A stretch of DNA of 64,000 nt from Kribbella sp. NBC_00382 (GTDB taxonomy: Bacteria > Actinomycetota > Actinomycetes > Propionibacteriales > Kribbellaceae): positions 2,480,001 through 2,544,000 of the forward strand of contig NZ_CP107954.1 in the NCBI RefSeq assembly GCF_036067295.1, given 5' to 3'. The notes under the pieces were generated by a model. That model saw only the letters and a list, made by a program, of their open reading frames with translations, made no database searches and was not told where the DNA came from. Below, in pieces: positions 36,626-45,108 of the stretch (position 1 is its first letter; every line of letters starts with the position of its first letter). Both the position numbers and the translations under genes were made by a program.

Positions 36626-37228
36626 ATGGAAACGCCCAAGCGACGTCGCTCCGCCACCCGGGCCCGGCTGCTCGAAGGTGCCCTCGAGGTGTTCGCCGAG
36701 CGCGGCTTCCATGGCGCCTCGGTCGAAGACATCTGCGAGCGGGCCGGGTTCACCCGCGGTGCGTTCTACTCGAACTTCGCTTCCAAGGACGAGCTGGTCC
36801 TCGCCCTGTTCCAGGCCACCACGGATCGCCTGCTCGAGCAGATCGCCGCGCTGCTGCCCGACCTTGCGAATCAGCCAGGAACCCTGCTGGACGCAGTACT
36901 GGGTCTGCTGGACGAGGCCGCGCCCGACCAGCGGCAGTGGCATCTCATCTCCACGGAGTTCACCCTGCACGCGCTCCGCCACCCCGAGGCCGCGGCGGCG
37001 CTCAACCTGCAGCGTGCGATGTTCCGCGATCAGCTGACCCGGCTCGTCGAGGAGATCACCAAGGCGAGCGGGCTGAAGATGAGCGTGCCGCCGCAGCAGT
37101 TCGTACGGCTGGTGATCGCGGTCCACGAAGGCGCCCGCGCCCAGAGCCTGCTGGAACCCGACCTGGTCCCGGCCGGTTCGCTCGAGCACACTTTCCTCCC
37201 GATGATCCTGGCCGCGGTCCATCGCTAA
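36626..37228 (+). CDS. TetR/AcrR family transcriptional regulator
   Basis: 200 residues from ATG 36626; an upstream in-frame start at 36557 would extend through the operators and is rejected. The HTH runs from about 8 to 55 (RARLLEGALEVFAERGFHGASVEDICERAGFTRGAFYSNFASKDELVLALF), with the helix 3 GFTRGAFYSNF typical of TetR. The C-terminal ligand domain is all-helical. It very probably represses the divergent pseudo-ATPase/yhgE operon through the two palindromes. Confidence 0.92.
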   Translation: METPKRRRSATRARLLEGALEVFAERGFHGASVEDICERAGFTRGAFYSNFASKDELVLALFQATTDRLLEQIAALLPDLANQPGTLLDAVLGLLDEAAPDQRQWHLISTEFTLHALRHPEAAAALNLQRAMFRDQLTRLVEEITKASGLKMSVPPQQFVRLVIAVHEGARAQSLLEPDLVPAGSLEHTFLPMILAAVHR

Positions 37229-37247
37229 CCGGGTTGGCCGGGTGTAA

Positions 37248-37267
37248 CGTTCGAAAAAGGTCGAACG
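37248..37267. promoter_or_regulatory. Inverted repeat before the STAS-fusion gene
   Basis: CGTTCGA (37248-37254), AAAAGG, TCGAACG (37261-37267): 7-bp perfect arms, 20 bp after the tetR stop and 17 bp before the TTG start of the next gene. It could be an operator or a weak tetR terminator. Confidence 0.4.
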
Positions 37268-37284
37268 TGGGGGGGTGACCTTCC

Positions 37285-38049
37285 TTGAGTCAAGGTGGGC
37301 CACGGAGATCAGGCCATGACGCGTTACTGGATATCTCGGTCGAGAGCCAGGAGGCGGGCACCATCGTCGTGACGATGCTCGGAGTGCTCTCCTTTGCGAC
37401 AGTGCCGAGAGTGCGAGCCGCGTTGCAGAAGTGCCTTGCGGAGCAACCTGTCTGCGTCGTGGTGGACCTGCAACTGGTCGCGGTCCAGCATCTGGCTGCG
37501 CTGAACGTGTTCGCGACGGCAGCCAGGCAGGCAACCGTCTGGTCAGGAACGCAAGTGATCCTGATCGCCAGTCCCGCGCAGGACAGCCGGCTGAAGCCAC
37601 GGCTGCGAACGCTGGGCCGATTCGTCCGGATCTGTCCGACGATGAACCATGCCATGGCCGCTGCGCAGCGACGCCCGATTCGCTTGCTGTCGGTGCGCGC
37701 CCTAGCGGGTCATCCGGCCGCCGCGGCCACGGCTCGCCGGCACGTCCGCGAGATCTGCGAACGATGGGAGTGCCCGGAACTGGTCGAGGATGCCGTGCTC
37801 GTCGCCGACGAACTCGCCAGCCATGTGGTGATGAGCACCGGAATGGATTCCATCCTGAAAATGGAGCTGCGCCGCGGTCTGCTGACGGTGTCGGTGACCG
37901 CCGGTCGGACCGGCCGCGGACCCCAACCCGCTTTCGGTGCGTCAGCGTTCCAGATGGTGTCCACACTGGCCGCGGCCTGGGGATCGACGCCGGCGCAGAA
38001 CGGCACGACGGTCACCTGGGTCGTTCTCCGGAACCCGACCGGAATCTAG
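37285..38049 (+). CDS. STAS domain fused to a degenerate HATPase (anti-sigma-like) domain
   Basis: 254 residues from a TTG with a GGGGGTG ribosome site about 8 bp upstream. Residues about 18-115 are a STAS (anti-sigma antagonist) fold: TIVVTMLGVLSFATVPRVRAAL and CVVVDLQLVAVQHLAALNVFATAAR, where the usual phosphorylatable Ser position reads HLAAL. Residues about 135-250 resemble the RsbW-type kinase fold, but the N-box Asn is replaced (VADELASHVV) and the DxGxG box is missing (VTAGRTGRGPQPAFG), so ATP binding is doubtful. It may work as a non-catalytic partner-switching module. Its TAG overlaps the convergent gene's TAG in a CTAG. Confidence 0.7.
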   Translation: MSQGGPRRSGHDALLDISVESQEAGTIVVTMLGVLSFATVPRVRAALQKCLAEQPVCVVVDLQLVAVQHLAALNVFATAARQATVWSGTQVILIASPAQDSRLKPRLRTLGRFVRICPTMNHAMAAAQRRPIRLLSVRALAGHPAAAATARRHVREICERWECPELVEDAVLVADELASHVVMSTGMDSILKMELRRGLLTVSVTAGRTGRGPQPAFGASAFQMVSTLAAAWGSTPAQNGTTVTWVVLRNPTGI

Positions 38050-39617
38050 CCGACCTTGATGTCGACGCTGTGCAGGCCGGTCGAGCCGTCCGGCGCGGGC
38101 GCGGCTTGCGCCTCGATCTGAGGATTGCCCTTGGCATCGAACGCGCGGACCTGCAGGACATGGTTGCCGCGCGGCGCGTCCCAGGTCCAGTGCCACTGCC
38201 GCCAGGTGTCGATCGACGCATCGGCGGCCAGCTCAGCCTGTTGCCATTGGCCACCATCGACGCGGACCTCGACCTTCGAGACGCCAACATGCTGATCCCA
38301 CGCGACCCCGGCGACCGTCACCTGACCGGTCGACGCCTTCGATCGCGGTACGTCGATCCGCGACGACAACTTGATCGGCCCCTTCTCCGACCACCCGCGC
38401 GGCGTCCAGTACGCCTCGAACTGATCGAACCGGGTCACCTCGATCTCCGCCAGCCACTTCGTCGCCGACACATACCCATACAGACCCGGTACGACGATCC
38501 GCACCGGGAACCCATGCTCGACCGGCAACGGCTGCCCGTTCATCGCGAACGCGAGCATCGACTCCCGATCATCGGTCAGCGCGCCCAGCGGCGTACCGGC
38601 GGTGAATCCGTCCTTCGACGTCGACTTGATCGCATCGGCATCGGCTGACACGCCCGCCTCGGCCAGCAGGTCCTTGAGCAGGACGCCGGACCAGAGCGCG
38701 TTGCCGATCAGATCACCGCCGACCTCGTTGCTCACACACGTCAACGTGACCCACTTGTGTACGACCTTGCGCTTCAGCAGATCGGCGAAGTTCAGGTTGA
38801 TCTCCCGATCGACCATGCCGTGGATGCGCAGTGTCCAGTCGGCCGGCATGATCAACGGCACGGACAGCGCCGTGTCGATCCGGTAGAAGTCCTCGTTCGG
38901 CGTCGCCCAAGGACCAGCACCAGCAGCCTGTACTCCGGCCGGCGGGTCGAGGCTCGGCGGCAACGGCAACTGGAGCGCGTCGCGGGCGTCCGTGACGGCT
39001 GCCCGGTGGCCGCCGACGACCCGGCCGAGGGCGCCGACCGCGATGGTACCGAGGGTCACACCGGCCGAGAGCTGGAGAAAGCCCCGGCGGCTGACGCCGT
39101 CTTCAGGGTCTCTGACGAGTCCGGACAGCCTGGTGGCGAAGAGCCGGAGGATGAGCAGTGCGGTGATACCGGCGACGAACGACGGGGCGAATCCGGTCTG
39201 GCCGGTGTCGGGCCTCGTTGCCGCGGCGATCACGGCGAAGCCGGCGAGCACGATGACGACGGCCGCGCCCGCCCAGTACCGGAGTACGGACAGAACGCCG
39301 CCCACTGCGGCGAGGGCGAGCAGGACGATGAGGATGCCGGTCTTGAGGGCGAGCTTGTCGTGCGTCCCGAAGAGCGAGATCGCGAGGTCCTTCAGCCACG
39401 GCGGGACACGGTCGATGAACGCCGAGCCGATCGCCACGACGGGCGTCTGGCGGGTGCCGAGCAGCGCGGCCGCGACCGAGCCCGCGGCGAGACCTGCGAC
39501 GGCGGCGAGGATGCCGCCCGCGGCCGCTCTGAGGAAGAGTCCTCGCCGGCCTGGTCGCGCTGGACCGTCGCTACTACCAGGGTCGCTCAGGGAAGACCGG
39601 ACCAAAGGATGGTTCAC
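38046..39617 (-). CDS. Membrane-anchored molybdopterin-dependent oxidoreductase (sulfite oxidase family)
   Basis: 523 residues. About four predicted membrane helices occur in the first 165 residues (around 32-54, 94-112, 116-134, 146-161), then an internal SRRGFLQL (176-183) resembling a Tat motif before the catalytic domain. The Mo-cofactor domain (about 245-415) has WVTLTCVSNEVGGDLIGNALWSG with Cys294 as the likely Mo ligand, and GFPVRIVVPGLYGYVSATKWL. A C-terminal Mo-dimerisation-like beta domain follows (GVAWDQHVGVSKVEVRVDGGQWQQAEL). It is likely an extracytoplasmic oxidase or reductase of sulfite or a sulfoxide-like substrate; the electron partner is not in the window. Confidence 0.88.
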   Translation of the reverse strand: MNHPLVRSSLSDPGSSDGPARPGRRGLFLRAAAGGILAAVAGLAAGSVAAALLGTRQTPVVAIGSAFIDRVPPWLKDLAISLFGTHDKLALKTGILIVLLALAAVGGVLSVLRYWAGAAVVIVLAGFAVIAAATRPDTGQTGFAPSFVAGITALLILRLFATRLSGLVRDPEDGVSRRGFLQLSAGVTLGTIAVGALGRVVGGHRAAVTDARDALQLPLPPSLDPPAGVQAAGAGPWATPNEDFYRIDTALSVPLIMPADWTLRIHGMVDREINLNFADLLKRKVVHKWVTLTCVSNEVGGDLIGNALWSGVLLKDLLAEAGVSADADAIKSTSKDGFTAGTPLGALTDDRESMLAFAMNGQPLPVEHGFPVRIVVPGLYGYVSATKWLAEIEVTRFDQFEAYWTPRGWSEKGPIKLSSRIDVPRSKASTGQVTVAGVAWDQHVGVSKVEVRVDGGQWQQAELAADASIDTWRQWHWTWDAPRGNHVLQVRAFDAKGNPQIEAQAAPAPDGSTGLHSVDIKVG

Positions 39618-39696
39618 AGCTCAACCATCGCTCGGAGCGGCGTCCGACACCAGCCAGACGCCGCATCCGTTAGTAGCGGGTAATGCGAGGGGTGGT

Positions 39697-40251
39697 TCAG
39701 ATCCGGTCGGCCGCGGAGAGCGAACCGAGGTTGGGCCGGCCGTTGGGCCAGCGACGGGCGTTGTCGCGAACGCGACGGAGCTTGCCGAGGACGAGCTCCC
39801 GCTCGTCCGCCAGCTGGGACATCCACAGGCTGTCGATCTCCAGGAGGTGGTCCGGCAGCGCTTCGCGAAGCCGCCGCTTTCCCTCCTCCGTGAGGACCGC
39901 GTACGAGCCGCGGGCGTCATCGGGACAAGGTTCCCGGCGCACCAGACCGAGGTTCTCGGCGCGGTCGACCAGCCGGGTGATGCCGCCGGTGGTGACGGTC
40001 AGCTCCCGGGCGAGTGAGGTGAGACGCTGCTTCTCCCCGTGGCTGCGGGCAAGCCGCAGCAACAGTTCGAACATTGCCATTTGCAGACCACTGCGCTTGA
40101 GGGAATGGCGCATCAGGTGATCGAGTTCGGCTGCTGCTTCACGCAGCAGGCCGTACGCGGTGATCACGTCGCTTTCCCAAGGTTCGGCGGCGTGAGTGGG
40201 TTCTGCATCGGCGAGCGCTAGGGGCGAGCAAAGCGAAGGCGCGATGGTCAT
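39697..40251 (-). CDS. MarR family transcriptional regulator
   Basis: 184 residues. After an about 35-residue N-terminal extension comes a MarR-type winged helix (about 60-125): MFELLLRLARSHGEKQRLTSLARELTVTTGGITRLVDRAENLGLVRREPCPDDARGSYAVLTEEGKRRL, with the recognition helix TTGGITRLVDRAE. It lies upstream of, and on the same strand as, the molybdopterin oxidoreductase gene, with 79 bp between, so it might regulate that gene; it is divergent from the membrane-protein pair at 40450. Confidence 0.88.
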   Translation of the reverse strand: MTIAPSLCSPLALADAEPTHAAEPWESDVITAYGLLREAAAELDHLMRHSLKRSGLQMAMFELLLRLARSHGEKQRLTSLARELTVTTGGITRLVDRAENLGLVRREPCPDDARGSYAVLTEEGKRRLREALPDHLLEIDSLWMSQLADERELVLGKLRRVRDNARRWPNGRPNLGSLSAADRI

Positions 40252-40449
40252 GCGCGGACTCTATTAGCTGACGCGGTGACTTCGCTACACGGGGTGACCT
40301 ATCGGCTACAGGTCGAGATCCGATTGATGACTGATTGAGCGTGACTGAGGCCCGTTCAGGTGCTGCCTGTGGATAACTTCCGCGGCGGCCGGCCGATTTT
40401 TGCCAGGCTTCCTCTTGTCAGTCCGACGAGGGGAAAGCAGGAGTTTCCG

Positions 40450-41238
40450 ATGACCGAGCCAGCAGAGAAGTCCCCGTACGGCCCAGGCTTCATCGCCGCC
40501 TGCATCACCCTCACCGCCATCCTCGCCTGCGGCGCTCTGCTCCTCCTCACCAACCCCTCCGACACCGATCCGGCCAGCTCGGTCGTCGGCGCCCAGCCCT
40601 CCCAACCGACTTCCAGTCAGCGAGGGGGCGCCTCGAGTACCGCCCAGCCCGTAGCCCAGCCGAGCAGCTCGACATCGACGGGGTCCTCCGGTACTTCGAG
40701 CAGCTGCGGCCTGGCTGATGGCGACCAAGCCGTCCCGTCCAACCGGCCGCCGAAGGCTGACTTGTGGGAGATCAGCCGGCGAGTGGTGGTGCCGCGCTCA
40801 TCGGCGTACGGGCCGGGGAAGACCGACCCGGACGGCTTCCGGAGGTGCTTCGCGCATTCGCCGACCGGCGCGGTCTACGCGGCGTACAACGTGATCGCCG
40901 CGCTGGCCGATCAGAGCAGGATCCTCCCGACCGCGACCAAACTGATGGTCCCCGGCCGCGACACCGACCTCCTGCTGCAGGAGGTGCGGAAGGAAACGGC
41001 CGACACGGCGTCGGCACCGGCGCAGGTTGCCGGCTACCGAATCGTCGACGCCGGCCGCGACCGCGTCACGATCATGCTCGCGATGCCGGTGAAGACGGAG
41101 TTCATGAGCGGCACCTTCACGCTGACCTGGCGCAACGGCGACTGGAAGCTGGTACCGCCACCGGACGCCGCCGCGGTCGGTACGCCGTATTCGCAGCACC
41201 ACAACCTCAACGACTTCGTGGCCTGGAGCGGTGTCTGA
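40450..41238 (+). CDS. Membrane-anchored protein of an orphan conjugation-like pair
   Basis: 262 residues. A short cytoplasmic N-terminus is followed by one membrane helix (GFIAACITLTAILACGALLLLT, about 13-34), a Ser/Thr/Gln/Pro-rich linker (about 35-85) and an extracytoplasmic domain (about 86-262) with DLWEISRRVVVPRSSAYGP, FAHSPTGAVYAAYNVIAAL and FTLTWRNGDWKLVPPPD. The layout is like accessory proteins encoded beside TrbL/VirB6-like proteins in actinobacterial conjugative regions. It overlaps the next gene by one base (TGATG), so the two are a functional pair. No precise function can be assigned. Confidence 0.7.
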   Translation: MTEPAEKSPYGPGFIAACITLTAILACGALLLLTNPSDTDPASSVVGAQPSQPTSSQRGGASSTAQPVAQPSSSTSTGSSGTSSSCGLADGDQAVPSNRPPKADLWEISRRVVVPRSSAYGPGKTDPDGFRRCFAHSPTGAVYAAYNVIAALADQSRILPTATKLMVPGRDTDLLLQEVRKETADTASAPAQVAGYRIVDAGRDRVTIMLAMPVKTEFMSGTFTLTWRNGDWKLVPPPDAAAVGTPYSQHHNLNDFVAWSGV

Positions 41239-42689
41239 TGTGCGGAAAAGTCGACATCGGCTGCAAGGTCAGCGAGGGCCTCGGCAACGTGATCAGCAAC
41301 GCCGCCGAAGGACTGGTCCGCCAGCTGTCCGACTCCGTGCTCTCGGTCCTGCACTCGCAGGCGACCTTCTGGATCCAGATCAAAGGCCCGACGCTGGCCA
41401 CCGAGGACGCCAAGGGGCACTGGAAGAACCAGGACACGATCTCTTTCCTGCAGACGCACACCTTCTGGCTGACCACCACCTTGTTCGGGCTGGCGATCAT
41501 GATCGCCGGGATCAGGATCGCCTGGGAACAACGGGGCGACCCGCTCAGACAGTTGCTCAAGGCAATGATGACGTTCGTGCTGGTGTCCGCGGCCGGTACC
41601 GCGACCCTGCAACTGCTGTCCGCGTGGTCGGACGCCTTCGCCAACAGCATCGTCACGGCGGCACTACCGCCGGATACGTCGTTCGAGGGCGCGATGAAAG
41701 GGGTGATGATGCAGGACGGCAGTCAGATTGCCCAGCGGATGCCGCTCTTCCTGATCATCTTCTCCGCCTTGGGGGTGCTGTTCGGTTCGCTCATCCAGAT
41801 CGTGCTGCTGCTGATCCGTTCGGCGATGCTCGTGCTGCTGGCCGGCCTCTTCCCGCTGGCAGCGGTCGCGACGCACACCGAACTCGGCAAGGCCTGGTTC
41901 AAGAAGTTCTGCGGCTGGGCGCTGGCGTTCATCGCGTACAAACCCGCGGCCGCGCTGATCTACGCGGCGGCGATCCGGATGACTCACGACGGCATGATCA
42001 ACTCCAGCGGTGACGGCCTGGTGCAGACGCTGACCGGGATGATGATGCTCGGCCTGGCCGTCGTCGCACTCCCCGCTCTGCTCCGCTTCACTGTCCCACT
42101 GACCGCCGCCGCAGCAGGCGGCAGCTCAGGCAGCGGCGCTGCAGCCCTCGACCCAGGCGGCCTCGCCTCCGGCGCCATCAACGTCGGCCGCTCATCGGGC
42201 TCCGGCTCCGGCGGTGGCATGGGCGGCGGAGGAGGCGGCAAGTCCGGCGGGGGAGGCGGCAGTGCCAGTGCAGGCACCGGCGGAGGCGCATCGGGCGCCG
42301 TCGGTGCGGGCGCAGCAGCCGCGGGCGTGGGCGTCGCCATGTCCGCCACCAAGAAGGCAGCCGGTTCGATCGCCGGCGCAGTCTCCCACTCAGCAGGCGA
42401 GGCAGGCGGCGGCTCAGGTTCCTCCTCCAGCAGCGCCCCCGCCGGTGGCTCTCGCTCAGGCTCCGGCGGTTCGCGGCCCAGCGCTCCCCGCCCAAGGGCC
42501 TCCGGAGGCGGCTCGAGAGGCGGTTCCAGTGGAGGCTCCGGCGGCTCAGGCGGAGGTGGTGGCGGTGGTGGCAGTGGAGGTGGGGCCAGACCTACCGGCT
42601 CCCGAGGCGCCCCACTCCGCACCAACTCGCCACCCCCACCACCGGGCTCCTCAACCCCGGACCCCTCAGGCCCCTCCGGCAACTGGTAA
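41238..42689 (+). CDS. TrbL/VirB6-like polytopic membrane protein with Gly/Ser-rich tail
   Basis: 483 residues. A soluble N-terminus (MCGKVDIGCKVSEGLGNVISNAAEGLVRQ) is followed by six or so predicted membrane helices between residues about 75 and 295 (for example FWLTTTLFGLAIMIAGIRIA and IQIVLLLIRSAMLVLLAGLFPLAA). The remaining about 190 residues are extremely Gly/Ser-rich, with runs such as GGGGGGGGSGGG. TrbL/VirB6 proteins form the inner-membrane part of type IV secretion channels. No VirB4, coupling protein or relaxase gene lies within the window, so it is either an orphan or a chromosomal relative with another role. Confidence 0.72.
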   Translation: MCGKVDIGCKVSEGLGNVISNAAEGLVRQLSDSVLSVLHSQATFWIQIKGPTLATEDAKGHWKNQDTISFLQTHTFWLTTTLFGLAIMIAGIRIAWEQRGDPLRQLLKAMMTFVLVSAAGTATLQLLSAWSDAFANSIVTAALPPDTSFEGAMKGVMMQDGSQIAQRMPLFLIIFSALGVLFGSLIQIVLLLIRSAMLVLLAGLFPLAAVATHTELGKAWFKKFCGWALAFIAYKPAAALIYAAAIRMTHDGMINSSGDGLVQTLTGMMMLGLAVVALPALLRFTVPLTAAAAGGSSGSGAAALDPGGLASGAINVGRSSGSGSGGGMGGGGGGKSGGGGGSASAGTGGGASGAVGAGAAAAGVGVAMSATKKAAGSIAGAVSHSAGEAGGGSGSSSSSAPAGGSRSGSGGSRPSAPRPRASGGGSRGGSSGGSGGSGGGGGGGGSGGGARPTGSRGAPLRTNSPPPPPGSSTPDPSGPSGNW

Positions 42690-42743
42690 CCCCAGCTCCA
42701 ACCCCCCAGCCCCAGCCGAGCCCCCAGCTCCAAGGCATCGGGC

Positions 42744-42768
42744 GGCAATTGCCAACCGTCGGCGGTTG
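42744..42768. terminator. Small hairpins in the gap before the mannosidase gene
   Basis: The palindrome GGCAATTGCC (42744-42753) is followed immediately by CAACCG-TCGG-CGGTTG (42753-42768). The 202-bp gap between the TrbL-like and GH92 genes otherwise shows no gene. A weak terminator for the upstream pair is plausible. Confidence 0.35.
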
Positions 42769-42891
42769 ATCGGGTGGGACGTGGGGAGGCGGGGTGGTCG
42801 TAACCTGCGCGTCTTCTGAGGTCCACGTGGTTGAAACATGTGCTTCTTACCTTGAGAGCCCAGGTCGGCCGTGCGAGGCGGGTGAGGTTCC

Positions 42892-45108
42892 ATGTACGAG
42901 CACGTTGACCCGTTCATCGGGACCGGCGCCACCGAGCTGCCCACGCCGAATGGCCTGGCAGGGACCTGGTGGTGGCCCAAGCCGCAGGTCGGCAACACCC
43001 ACCCGGGCGCCATGCACCCGTTCGGGATGGTGTCGGCGACCCCGTACTCCGGCGCCTACCCGACCGGCTACGGACTGTACGACTTCAACACCGAGGGCGT
43101 GCCCGGCCAGTTGTACGACCGCCCGGTCGCCTCCGGCTTCACCCACTTCCAGCAGTCCGGCACCGGCGCGATCCGCAAGTACTACAACTACTTCCGCGTC
43201 ACCCCGATGCTCGGCCCGCTCGATGACCTGGGCACCACCTGGGACCTCCTGGACGAGGTGGCCGAGCCCGGCTACTACGCAGCGACGCTGAGCTCAGGAG
43301 TCCGTTGCGAGGTGACGGTCGGCCCCAAGTCAGCCGTGCACCGCTACACCTTCCCGGCGAATGACGCCGCCCGCATCGTCATCGACGCCTCGACCGGCGG
43401 CCTCGCCATCCCGCACAGCCAGACCGTGCCGCTGAAGGCCCACCTGGCGATGCTGCAGCCGGGGGTAGCGCAGGGCGAGATCCACGTCGAGGGCGTTCCG
43501 CTAGCCGTCCACCTCGAGGTCGACGCCCCCGGCTGGCGGCAGGCTCTCTGGTACGACCGGCGCCTGATGCCCGGCGGCACCCGACTCGACTTCGACTACA
43601 TCCGGCCGACCACCCTGCGGCCGTTCGGGCTGATCTTCATGGGCCCCTCGCGCGCCGAGCAGACCGTCGAAGTACGGCTGGGGTTCTCCCTGCGCGGGTG
43701 TGAGACGGCCCGCGACAACCTGCACACGGACGTCGGCCGCAACCAGGCCACCTTCGCCGCACGGCGCGACGAGACGGCAGCCACCTGGCGCGACCACCTC
43801 GGCAAGATCGAGATCAAGGCCGAATCCGACGACCAGGCAACGGTTTTCGGCACCGCGCTCTACCACTCGCTGGTCAAGCCGTGCTTCGCCCCGGACGAGA
43901 GCCCGTGGACGACCGAAGGCCCGTACGCGTTCGACATCTGCACCATGTGGGACATCTACCGCACCCAGTTGCCGCTGATGACCACGCTGTTCCCGGAGCG
44001 TTCGGTCGCGCTGGCCAACTCGATGCTGTCGATCTGCGAGCAGGAGGGCAACCTGCCGATCGGCTACCGGATGGCGAAGGGCGCTGACCGGTTCTCCCGG
44101 CAGGGCAGCGCTCTCGCACATACGTTCCTCGCCGACCTGTGCCAACTGGATCTGCCCGGAATCGACTGGGACTGGGCCATGGTGCACCTGGAGATGGACC
44201 TGCGCCGGACGTACGGCGAGGACTACCTCGTGCACGGTGTGGCGCACCCGATCAGCCACACCCTCGACCTGGCGTACGCCTACCACTGCACCGCGGCGAT
44301 CGCCCGCAAGGTACGCGACCGGACACTGGCCCAGCAGATGAGCGACCTCGCCCATGGCTGGCGGGCCGCGTACGACCCCGGCACCGGCCTGCTCCGCGAC
44401 TCCACGTTCTACGAGGGCGGCCGGTGGAACTACTCCTTCCGGCTGCTGCACGACATGCGCGCCCGGATCGCGATGGCCGGTGGCGACGAGGCGTTCGTCG
44501 GCCTGCTCGACCGGTTCTTCGGGTACGGCGCCGCACCGGTCACCCAGCCGGGAGTACGTCCGAACGTGGCAGAGATGGACGCCGGGTACAGCCTGTACCG
44601 GTTCGAGGGATTGAACAACGAACCGGACTACGAAGCGCCCTGGTCCTACCACTACGCGGGCCGGCCGGACCGTACCGCCGAGGTGGTACATGCCGCCATC
44701 GCCAACCAGTTCGGTACCGGCCGGGGTGGACTGCCAGGCAACGACGACTCCGGCGGGCTGTCCGCCTGGTACGTGTGGGCGACGCTCGGGCTGTTCCCGG
44801 TGGCCGGGCAGAACCTGTTCCTGGTGAGCGCGCCGGCCGTGGCGGAGTCCACGATCCGACTGCCGGAGAGCGACCTGTCGATCACCACCACAGGACTCGA
44901 GCCGGTCGAGGCAGGCGGACCGGTCTCGTACGTCCAATCCATCGCGGTGGACGGCAAGACCCTCGAACGCCCCTGGATCTCCGGCCGGGAACTGCGGCAC
45001 ATCCGCAACCTGCACATCGAGCTGGGCCCCCGGCCCTCCGGCTGGGGCACCCAGATCCGACCACCATCCACATCCGACCCACTGCACACCGCTGGAGGTG
45101 AGGCATGA
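42892..45108 (+). CDS. GH92 family glycoside hydrolase (alpha-mannosidase)
   Basis: 738 residues with no signal peptide, so probably cytoplasmic. N-terminal beta domain starts VDPFIGTGATELPTPNGLAGTWWWPKPQVGNTHPGAMHPFGMV, the classical GH92 beginning; GFTHFQQSGTGA, then the (alpha/alpha)6 domain with LYHSLVKPCFAPDE, FDICTMWDIYRTQLPLMTTLFPE and GNLPIGYRMAKG, and GLPGNDDSGGLSAWYVWATLGLFPVAG near the end. GH92 enzymes are calcium-dependent exo-alpha-mannosidases. The gene overlaps a glycosyltransferase gene as ATGA, an unusual degrade-and-build pairing. Confidence 0.93.
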   Translation: MYEHVDPFIGTGATELPTPNGLAGTWWWPKPQVGNTHPGAMHPFGMVSATPYSGAYPTGYGLYDFNTEGVPGQLYDRPVASGFTHFQQSGTGAIRKYYNYFRVTPMLGPLDDLGTTWDLLDEVAEPGYYAATLSSGVRCEVTVGPKSAVHRYTFPANDAARIVIDASTGGLAIPHSQTVPLKAHLAMLQPGVAQGEIHVEGVPLAVHLEVDAPGWRQALWYDRRLMPGGTRLDFDYIRPTTLRPFGLIFMGPSRAEQTVEVRLGFSLRGCETARDNLHTDVGRNQATFAARRDETAATWRDHLGKIEIKAESDDQATVFGTALYHSLVKPCFAPDESPWTTEGPYAFDICTMWDIYRTQLPLMTTLFPERSVALANSMLSICEQEGNLPIGYRMAKGADRFSRQGSALAHTFLADLCQLDLPGIDWDWAMVHLEMDLRRTYGEDYLVHGVAHPISHTLDLAYAYHCTAAIARKVRDRTLAQQMSDLAHGWRAAYDPGTGLLRDSTFYEGGRWNYSFRLLHDMRARIAMAGGDEAFVGLLDRFFGYGAAPVTQPGVRPNVAEMDAGYSLYRFEGLNNEPDYEAPWSYHYAGRPDRTAEVVHAAIANQFGTGRGGLPGNDDSGGLSAWYVWATLGLFPVAGQNLFLVSAPAVAESTIRLPESDLSITTTGLEPVEAGGPVSYVQSIAVDGKTLERPWISGRELRHIRNLHIELGPRPSGWGTQIRPPSTSDPLHTAGGEA

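Noticed and set aside
40368-40376. TGTGGATAA, a perfect DnaA box on the minus strand
   Set aside because: Single copy in this gap, no dnaA/dnaN genes or box cluster nearby; another identical copy lies inside a coding gene near 51552, so chance is enough.
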